Below are positions 58,347-64,000 of a stretch of 64,000 nucleotides of DNA, one piece after another. Each line of letters starts with the position of its first letter. The stretch's first letter is position 1. Location of the stretch: NCBI RefSeq assembly GCF_028807635.1, contig NZ_JARBAX010000001.1:3302501-3366500 (forward strand), in the 5' to 3' direction. The notes beneath the pieces are model-generated. The model worked only from the letters and a program-made list of their open reading frames with translations, had not been told where the DNA came from and ran no database searches. Both the position numbers and the translations under genes were made by a program. Source of the stretch: Streptomyces spiramyceticus (GTDB lineage Bacteria > Actinomycetota > Actinomycetes > Streptomycetales > Streptomycetaceae).

Positions 58347-59792
58347 ATGTCTTCGACAACTCATCCGGCGGAACACCACCACCACGACCACCCACCCGCC
58401 ACACCGCGCCGCTGGGCGATGCTCGTACTCGTCTGCGTCGCGCAGTTCATGCTCATCCTCGACGTCACCGTCGTGAACGTCGCTCTGCCCGACATGGCGG
58501 CCGACCTCGACCTCGGACGCGCGACCCTGACCTGGGTCGTCACGGCGTACACCCTCTGCTTCGGCGGGCTCATGCTCCTCGGCGGCCGGCTCGCCGACGC
58601 GCTCGGTGCCCGACGCACGCTCGTCGCCGGGCTCGCGGTCTTCACCGCCGCCTCGCTCGCCACCGGGCTCGCCGAAACGGCCCCCATGCTGCTCGGCGGC
58701 CGTATCGCCCAGGGCGTCGGCGCCGCGCTGCTGTCTCCGGCCGCCCTCTCCCTCGTCACCACCACCTTCCACGGCGCCGAGCGCAACAAGGCCCTCGGCG
58801 CATGGGCCGCGATCGGCGGCATCGGTTCGGCGGCAGGCGTACTGCTCGGCGGCGCGCTGACCGACGGGCCCGGCTGGCAGTGGGTCTTCTACGTCAACGT
58901 GCCGGTCGGCGTCCTGCTTCTGGCCGCCGTCCCCACCCTCGTCCCGGCGCGCACCCCGCAGCCCGCCCGCCTCGACTTCCCCGGCGCACTCCTGGTCACC
59001 GCGGGCACCGCATCGCTCATCTACGGGCTGGTCGAGGCGGGCGACGACGGCTGGGGCGCCGGCGCGACCCTGCTGCCCCTCGTCGGCGCGGTGGCGCTGT
59101 ACGCGGCCTTCGCGGCGGTCGAACGGGCAAGCAGCGCACCGCTGATGGACCTGCGGATGTTCACCCGGCGGCCGGTCCTGGCGGGCGCGTTCCTGATGCT
59201 GATCGCCACGGCGCTGCTGATCGCGTTCTTCTTCCTCGGGTCGGTCTACCTGCAGCACGCACGCGGCTTCAGCCCCCTGCGGACCGGCCTGGTGTTCCTG
59301 CCGGTGGCCGTGGCCGTCGGCATCGGCGCGCATCTCGGGTCGCAGCTCGTCGGGCGGATCGGCAGCCGTACGACCGCCGTCGGCGGCATGGTGATCGCGG
59401 CCGCCGGAACCGTCCCCCTGACCCGGCTCTCCGCCGACAGCAGCGTGTACGCCGGGCTGCTCCCCGGATTCGTCGTCGCGTCCCTGGGCATCGGCGCGGT
59501 GTTCGTCACGGCCACCACGACCGCGCTCGGCATGATCGACCCCCATGAGTCGGGCCTCGCCTCCGGAGTCGTCAACACCTTCCACGAGGTGGGCGGTTCG
59601 ATCGGCGTGGCGGTCGTGTCCACGGTCGCCGCGTCCGGCATCGAGGGCGGGTTCGGGGGCGGCGGATCCGGTGGCGGCTTCACCGACGCATTCACCGTCT
59701 GCGCCGTCGCCGCGGCCGCAAGCGCGCTGGTCGCCCTCGCGCTCGTACCCCGTGGCACACCACAGATGAGCGGCGGTCCGCACGTGCATTGA
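58347..59792 (+). CDS. MFS drug exporter, DHA2 (14-helix) family
   Basis: 481 aa with 14 predicted helices. A His-rich head (HPAEHHHHDHPP) comes first. Then LDVTVVNVALPDMAADL, motif A GGRLADALGARR, motif C-like GIGSAAGVLLGGAL, and a Gly-rich loop near the C-terminus (EGGFGGGGSGGGF). Proton-driven export of drugs or own metabolites, controlled by the divergent TetR repressor. GGAAGTGATCC precedes the ATG. Confidence 0.92.
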   Translation: MSSTTHPAEHHHHDHPPATPRRWAMLVLVCVAQFMLILDVTVVNVALPDMAADLDLGRATLTWVVTAYTLCFGGLMLLGGRLADALGARRTLVAGLAVFTAASLATGLAETAPMLLGGRIAQGVGAALLSPAALSLVTTTFHGAERNKALGAWAAIGGIGSAAGVLLGGALTDGPGWQWVFYVNVPVGVLLLAAVPTLVPARTPQPARLDFPGALLVTAGTASLIYGLVEAGDDGWGAGATLLPLVGAVALYAAFAAVERASSAPLMDLRMFTRRPVLAGAFLMLIATALLIAFFFLGSVYLQHARGFSPLRTGLVFLPVAVAVGIGAHLGSQLVGRIGSRTTAVGGMVIAAAGTVPLTRLSADSSVYAGLLPGFVVASLGIGAVFVTATTTALGMIDPHESGLASGVVNTFHEVGGSIGVAVVSTVAASGIEGGFGGGGSGGGFTDAFTVCAVAAAASALVALALVPRGTPQMSGGPHVH

Positions 59793-59947
59793 TCGCATGA
59801 GCCGACTGAATGCACGGAACGCGCCGAACACGCTCATTCCCGTACGCACACGCTATACCTCATTACATTGAGCGAACGTTGTAAGGGCCCTTCCGGGCGG
59901 GCGCGTATAAAGGTGGGCGACATCGTGTACGAACTCGGAGGCGACAC

Positions 59948-60199
59948 GTGGCGAGTACGGCGAGTACGAGCGCGACAGAAGTGGTCAGCGCGCTGATGGT
60001 GAAGAAATTCGGGGTTGATCCTGCTGCCGTTCGCCCCGAAATCCCACTCTATGAATTGCGTATGGATTCGCTCGCCCTGGAAGAATTCCGCATCCTCATC
60101 GAGGATCAACTGGAAATCGACCTGGAGGACGCCGCGCTGACCTCGCGGAACACCGTCGGCCAGCTCGTGGATCTCGTACACAGCAAGATTCTCGGGTGA
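59948..60199 (+). CDS. Acyl carrier protein
   Basis: 83 aa from GTG 7 nt after GGAGG. The phosphopantetheine site is ELRMDSLALEEF with Ser41. Helical pattern and acidic helix II (LIEDQLEIDLED) are typical; it is a free-standing ACP, not the fatty-acid AcpP by context. First gene of a three-gene operon with a ketoacyl synthase (4-nt overlap) and an alpha/beta hydrolase. Carries an acyl chain for the next two enzymes. Confidence 0.9.
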   Translation: MASTASTSATEVVSALMVKKFGVDPAAVRPEIPLYELRMDSLALEEFRILIEDQLEIDLEDAALTSRNTVGQLVDLVHSKILG

Positions 60200-61440
60200 T
60201 GCGGCCGACGCAGACGCCCTTCACCGCAGCGGTGACGGGCCTCGGCCTGGTCACCGCCGCAGGTGTCGGAGCCGCCGAGGCGTGGCGCGGAGTCACCGAG
60301 AGCGCCGCCGCCACATCTGTGCGTCGCCAGCCGGAACTCGACGGTCTGGCCTGCGACTTCATGTACTCCATCGACGGTCTGGACACCGCGCTTCTCCTTG
60401 GGGTGGCGACCCAGCGGCTGATGGACCGGTTCTCCCAACTCGCCGTGCTGGCCGCCCGCGAAGCTGTCGCGGACGCGGGCCTCGACACTTCGGTCTGGGA
60501 CGGCAGCAGGGTCGCCGTCATCATCGGGTCCGCCCATGGAGGCCTGCCCTTCTACGACGAGCAGCACGCTGTCCTGGCGGCGAAGGGCCCGCGCCGGGTC
60601 TCCCCCAAACTCGCCCCGCTGACCGTCGTCAACGGCGCGGCCAGCAGCGTCTGCATGGACCTCGGCGCCCGCGGACCGAGCTTCGCGGTCTCCACTGCGT
60701 GTTCGTCGGGCACCCTCGCCATCGGCACCGCACATCAGTTGCTGCGAGCCGGGGTCTGCGACATCGCCATCGCCGGCGGCGCCGAGTCGGTCTGTTCGAG
60801 GCTGATCATCGCCAGCGCCTGCCAGATGAGGGCGGTGTCCACGCGCAGGGAGAACCCCGCCGCGGCCTGCCGCCCGTTCGACGCGGACCGGGACGGCTTC
60901 GTCGTGGGCGAAGGCTCGGGCCTCCTCGTCATGGAGCGGCCGGAGCACGCCAGGGCGCGCGGCGCCCGCATCCGGGCGGGCATCGCGGGCTACGGGGCGT
61001 CCAGCGACGCGTACGCCCCCGTCGCACCCGACCCCGAGGGCAGGGGCATCGAGAGCGCGCTGCGTACCGCGATGTCGGACGCGGACGTCAGCGCGTCCGA
61101 CATCGGCCACGTCAACGCACATGGCACATCCACCGTGGTCAACGACCTGATCGAGGCAACGGTCCTGCACAGGACGCTCGGCTCCCACCCCCTCGTCACG
61201 TCGACCAAGGCGATGACGGGCCACACCCTGGGTGCGGCCGGGGGAATCGAGACAGCCCTCACCGTTCTCGCCCTCCAGCACCAACTTGTCCCACCGACAG
61301 CCAACTTGGACTCGCTCGACCCGCAGATCCCGGTCGAGGTGGTCAGCAAGGCCGCGCGGCCTGCGACGTTCGACTGCGCTGTCAAGACATCGCTCGGCTT
61401 CGGCGGCCACAACGCGGCTCTCGTCCTCACCCGTACGTAG
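60196..61440 (+). CDS. Beta-ketoacyl-ACP synthase (KAS II/FabF-like)
   Basis: 414 aa. Active site Cys169 (STACSSG), His309 (NAHGTST) and His343 (TKAMTGHTLG) are all present, so it should condense acyl and malonyl units. GTG at 60196 overlaps the ACP stop; an ATG follows directly as an alternative. It resembles KASs of polyketide or fatty-acid-like pathways more than housekeeping FabF, whose locus is elsewhere. No ketoreductase, dehydratase or acyltransferase is adjacent. Confidence 0.9.
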   Translation: MMRPTQTPFTAAVTGLGLVTAAGVGAAEAWRGVTESAAATSVRRQPELDGLACDFMYSIDGLDTALLLGVATQRLMDRFSQLAVLAAREAVADAGLDTSVWDGSRVAVIIGSAHGGLPFYDEQHAVLAAKGPRRVSPKLAPLTVVNGAASSVCMDLGARGPSFAVSTACSSGTLAIGTAHQLLRAGVCDIAIAGGAESVCSRLIIASACQMRAVSTRRENPAAACRPFDADRDGFVVGEGSGLLVMERPEHARARGARIRAGIAGYGASSDAYAPVAPDPEGRGIESALRTAMSDADVSASDIGHVNAHGTSTVVNDLIEATVLHRTLGSHPLVTSTKAMTGHTLGAAGGIETALTVLALQHQLVPPTANLDSLDPQIPVEVVSKAARPATFDCAVKTSLGFGGHNAALVLTRT

Positions 61441-61460
61441 CTAGCGAGAAGGAATGGCGC

Positions 61461-62357
61461 ATGCCTGAGGAAACCATCCGATCCCTGTCGGTGCACGGGT
61501 TGCGCTACGCCTATCGGGTGTTGCGGAGTACCGACCCCGTCACCGAACCGGTCGTGGTCCTCGGCGGCGCCCTGCAAGGAATGCTCGGCTGGCCCCAGGT
61601 GGAGGGCCGGCTGGGCCCCGTGGCGGCCGTCGTGACCGCGGACCTGCCGGGCATGGGCAGCGGGGCGCCGCTGCCGCCGGGCCCGAGCGCGGAGATCCTG
61701 TGCGACGCCGTCACCCGGATCATCGACGATCTCGACGTACCGCGCGTCAACCTCTTCGGCTTCTCGTACGGCGCCGCGCTCGCCTTCCACTGCGCCCAGA
61801 ACGCCCCCCGGCGGATCGCCCGGCTGGTCCTCGGCGGCGTACCCACGCACATCTCGGACGAGCAGCGGGCCCACTGGCAGCGGGCCACCGACCGGCTGGC
61901 CGCCGGTGACACCGACGGCTTCGCGACGATGGTGACGGACGCGCTGATGTGCCTCGATCCGAAGCGGTACGTGGCCCGGAGGGACCTCGCCTACCGGTAC
62001 GTCAAGCGGTCCATGGCCCACGCGGTCGTGCACTCGCCGCACGCCGCGGACTCCGTGTACCGCTCGCTCGGCGACCGGCCGGACTTCTCCGGCGGGCTGT
62101 CCGGGGTGCCGGCGCTGGTCTTCACCGGGGAGCACGACACGGTGACGTCGGCGGAGCGGCAACGGGCCTTCGCGGCGACCATCGAGGGGAGCCGCTTCAC
62201 CACCATCCGGGACGCCGACCACTGGGTCGTGCTGGAAAAGGCCGAGGAGGTGGCCGACCTGGCTCTGCGGTTCTTCACCGACCGGCCGCTGACTCCGGCC
62301 GACTACCTGAGCCCGGTTCCGCATCAGACCCAGGCGCTCACCGCACCCTTCGACTGA
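61461..62357 (+). CDS. Alpha/beta hydrolase, third gene of ACP-KAS operon
   Basis: 298 aa. LGGALQGMLGWPQVEG oxyanion region, nucleophile Ser102 in GFSYGAA, Asp226 in GEHDTV, His254 in DADHWVVLE: a full catalytic triad. The strand order and cap (HWQRATDRLAAGDTDGFATM) are like thioesterase-type hydrolases or esterases. 20 bp behind the KAS gene with GAAGGAATGG upstream. Probably releases or modifies the ACP-bound product. Confidence 0.88.
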   Translation: MPEETIRSLSVHGLRYAYRVLRSTDPVTEPVVVLGGALQGMLGWPQVEGRLGPVAAVVTADLPGMGSGAPLPPGPSAEILCDAVTRIIDDLDVPRVNLFGFSYGAALAFHCAQNAPRRIARLVLGGVPTHISDEQRAHWQRATDRLAAGDTDGFATMVTDALMCLDPKRYVARRDLAYRYVKRSMAHAVVHSPHAADSVYRSLGDRPDFSGGLSGVPALVFTGEHDTVTSAERQRAFAATIEGSRFTTIRDADHWVVLEKAEEVADLALRFFTDRPLTPADYLSPVPHQTQALTAPFD

Positions 62358-62376
62358 TTCACCTGATTCACCTGAT
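62347..62376. repeat. 9-bp tandem repeat, three copies
   Basis: CTGATTCAC repeated three times around the stop codon of the hydrolase gene. The 270-bp gap to 62646 also contains the hairpin at 62560 and a run of CATTCACTT-like units near 62600-62620; no gene seen. Confidence 0.75.
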
Positions 62377-62559
62377 TCACCGTCGGCGGCTGCCCGGACG
62401 GCGTGACCAGTGTCGGAGCCGCCTCGTTGCGTCTTTGTCGGTCACATTTCACCCAAAGGCTGGAGAAACTTGCGCAACCGCCGCTTCGGCGGACCTGACC
62501 GGCCGGGTCGGCGGACTCCCCATCGGCTGAGCCCGAGCCCCGGCGACGTAGCGCACGAG

Positions 62560-62585
62560 GTGCTCCTGCGATCCCGCAGGAGCAC
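62560..62585 (+). terminator. Hairpin terminator
   Basis: GTGCTCCTGCG / CGCAGGAGCAC, a perfect 11-bp stem with a 4-nt loop, about 200 bp past the hydrolase gene and before the HTH gene. Confidence 0.7.
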
Positions 62586-62646
62586 TTCCCATCTCCCTCA
62601 TTCACTCCATTCACTTCATTCACTACTTCTACGGACGGAGCAGTCC

Positions 62647-62988
62647 ATGCCGAGGCAGAAGCGCCGTAAGCAAAAAGGCCGACGGCACCGCCAGGTCAAC
62701 CGCACTCCGCGCCCGGTCACCAGGTCGGTTACGGCCCAGGCCGCCGCCGTACCCGACACCGGGACCGCATTCAGGTCCGTCTCCGAGGGTGGCATCGGCC
62801 GCCCCGCCGAACGCACGTGGCAGCAGCTCAAATCCCGTGCGGACACCGGCATGAGCATCGACGAGCTGAGCGCCGTCGTGGGCTACCAGCCGGCCACCAT
62901 CTCCCGGCACGTGGACGGGCTGGCCGCCCACCGTCTGGCGCACCAGCGCGACGGCCGCTGGTACCCCGAGCCGGCCGGGGCCCGCTGA
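62647..62988 (+). CDS. Small winged-helix/HTH protein
   Basis: 113 aa from ATG behind GGAGCAGTCC. A very basic head (MPRQKRRKQKGRRHRQVNRT) precedes a compact HTH (about 60-110): QLKSRADTGMSIDELSAVVG, YQPATISRHVDGLAAHRLAH. Probably DNA-binding and MarR/ArsR-like in shape, without a ligand domain. Target unknown. Confidence 0.75.
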   Translation: MPRQKRRKQKGRRHRQVNRTPRPVTRSVTAQAAAVPDTGTAFRSVSEGGIGRPAERTWQQLKSRADTGMSIDELSAVVGYQPATISRHVDGLAAHRLAHQRDGRWYPEPAGAR

Positions 62989-63104
62989 GGCTGACGCGCA
63001 CCGCGCGCGTGACGGTACGTGGTGGAAAAGTTGCGGAGGGTGGGCAGCGGCGGCACGGTGGCCGTGTACCACTCCCCTCAGGACCCTCACGTAAGGATCT
63101 TCGT

Positions 63105-63686
63105 ATGCGTGTTTCCCGGTCAGTCGGCCTCGTCGTTTCCTCGGTGATATGCGGGGCCCTGGCGTTCGGCCCGACCAGTGCCGCTGCGGCGGCACCGGCA
63201 GCGCCTCACCCGGAAGGCTCTTCCGCGGAAGAGGCTCCGATTCCGAACGCCGATGCGCTCAATTCCCTGACGGGCGCTGTGCAGAGCATCGTCACGGTGC
63301 TGAAGCCGGTCACGGGCCTGCTCAAGGCCGTCCTGGGGCACGGCGAGAAGCTGCCGGAGGCCGATGCCGCCACCCACAAGAAGGCGATAGACGAGGCCCT
63401 GAAGAGCCTGGAGAAGGCCGCGCCGGCCGACAGTTCCGCGGACGCGGGTGCGGACCTCAAGGCGAAGGCGATCACCGACCTGAAGGTCAGGGCCGACGGG
63501 CTGCTGAAGTCGGCGACAGCCGGTGAGCCGGCGGTCGTGGCGTCGGACATCAAGTCCGTGCTCACCGGCCTCGTCAACGTGATCTCCAGCATCCTCGTGG
63601 GCAGCGGCCTCCCGCCTGCGGACCTCGACGGCCTGCCCAAGATGCCGAAGCAGCCCCCGGTGCAGCCCAAGCTGCCGGACGCGTAG
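63105..63686 (+). CDS. Secreted helical protein of unknown function
   Basis: 193 aa. A Sec signal MRVSRSVGLVVSSVICGALA, cleaved near SAA-A, is followed by Ala/Lys/Leu-rich helices (ALNSLTGAVQSIVTVLKPVT, KAIDEALKSLEKAAP, DIKSVLTGLVNVISSILVGS) and a Pro/Lys tail (PKMPKQPPVQPKLPDA). No Cys. It resembles other secreted Streptomyces helical proteins without known role. AAGGATC precedes the ATG. Ends with a terminator at 63734. Confidence 0.8.
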   Translation: MRVSRSVGLVVSSVICGALAFGPTSAAAAAPAAPHPEGSSAEEAPIPNADALNSLTGAVQSIVTVLKPVTGLLKAVLGHGEKLPEADAATHKKAIDEALKSLEKAAPADSSADAGADLKAKAITDLKVRADGLLKSATAGEPAVVASDIKSVLTGLVNVISSILVGSGLPPADLDGLPKMPKQPPVQPKLPDA

Positions 63687-63733
63687 CCGCCCGCGGTGTG
63701 CGCGTGGCCTGTCTGACAAGACGACAGAAGAAT

Positions 63734-63766
63734 TGCCCGGTCCTCCCAATAGGCGAGGACCGGGCA
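63734..63766 (+). terminator. Terminator
   Basis: TGCCCGGTCCTC / GAGGACCGGGCA stem with a 9-nt loop, followed by TATTTA. Confidence 0.85.
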
Positions 63767-63873
63767 TATTTACTTGAATTCCCCTAGGGCATTCGGGTGA
63801 TGGTGAAAAGGCAACCTCATTTCCCTCGTTTCCTCGGTGGAATCAGATCGTTACCGATTCCGACGCCGACGCT

Positions 63874-64000
63874 ATGGGTGTGGAGAACGGACTCGTGCAG
63901 CGCGAAGGACGTGGCTGTTCCCAGTCTGAACCGCTCAGCAATGGGACCCCATTGGACCCCAGTTGGCGCTGGGCGCACGCCATGCGCATTCCTCCGAGCA
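63874..64000 (+). CDS. Possible gene start, cut by window end
   Basis: An open frame from ATG at 63874 (MGVENGLVQREGRGCSQSEP) runs 42 codons to the edge. No ribosome site at the usual distance. Too little to assign; low support. Confidence 0.3.
   Translation, partial: MGVENGLVQREGRGCSQSEPLSNGTPLDPSWRWAHAMRIPPS

Noticed and set aside
62410..62530. Short frames ending GRVGGLPIG as a possible peptide precursor
   Set aside because: No ribosome site and no modifying enzyme adjacent; reads through an intergenic region with repeats.

Overview
The window is high-GC chromosomal DNA of a Streptomyces. Third codon positions are strongly G/C, many genes start with GTG or TTG, and several have a TANNNT box only 6-8 nt before the start codon, as leaderless Streptomyces mRNAs do. 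The gene order pirin, AI-2E-type permease, PAS/GAF/PP2C phosphatase, aspS, glycerophosphotransferase-like gene, metG is the conserved core order I remember from the S. coelicolor SCO379x region.

This is an engineered strain. A phiC31 integration vector of about 8.15 kb (4207-12358) sits in the pirin gene, which carries the phiC31 attB site. It holds RK2 oriT with traJ, aac(3)-IV, a pUC origin, a split lacZ-alpha, phiC31 int and a promoterless xylE-neo double reporter. A NotI-bounded insert of about 515 bp upstream of xylE is the tested promoter. A T7 terminator insulates it. Everything in this block is vector, not native biology.

Layout: 1-3.9 kb carries a Cys-containing hypothetical gene, an acyl-CoA dehydrogenase, a P-loop kinase and an SseB-domain gene. 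From 4 to 13.1 kb is pirin split by the vector. From 13.1 to 20.9 kb lies the most unusual native stretch: an island of at least nine small secreted proteins plus relics. It is bounded on one side by a degraded IS3-type transposase next to pirin, and on the other by a degraded second pirin copy. Four island genes form one paralogous family with a shared near-palindrome in front of each, and three of them arose by tandem duplication of a unit of about 610 bp. From 21 to 30.2 kb is the core block (permease, PP2C phosphatase, aspS, glycerophosphotransferase-like, metG).

From 30 to 47 kb are mostly conserved single genes: a receiver-only regulator, a VWA protein, a barstar-like protein, a Tat-exported PhoX phosphatase behind a PHO-box-like repeat, an APC permease, an S4 protein, a cupin, an endonuclease/phosphatase-fold protein, an alpha/beta hydrolase carrying 20 perfect copies of a hexanucleotide, a MocR-type regulator and a DrrAB-type ABC exporter. 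From 47 to 53.6 kb is an accessory stretch. It holds a protein-isoaspartate-methyltransferase-like gene directly behind a 42-residue Gly/Lys/Pro-rich peptide gene, several tiny coupled genes, an XRE/TPR regulator and a helix-turn-helix protein. This could be a RiPP-like module.

From 53.6 to 64 kb are TerB, small secreted proteins, a DM13 protein, a VOC protein, a DUF1254 protein, and a TetR/MFS efflux pair with a large operator. They are followed by a three-gene acyl carrier protein, ketoacyl synthase and alpha/beta hydrolase operon, a small HTH protein and a secreted helical protein. I see no rRNA, tRNA or CRISPR array.
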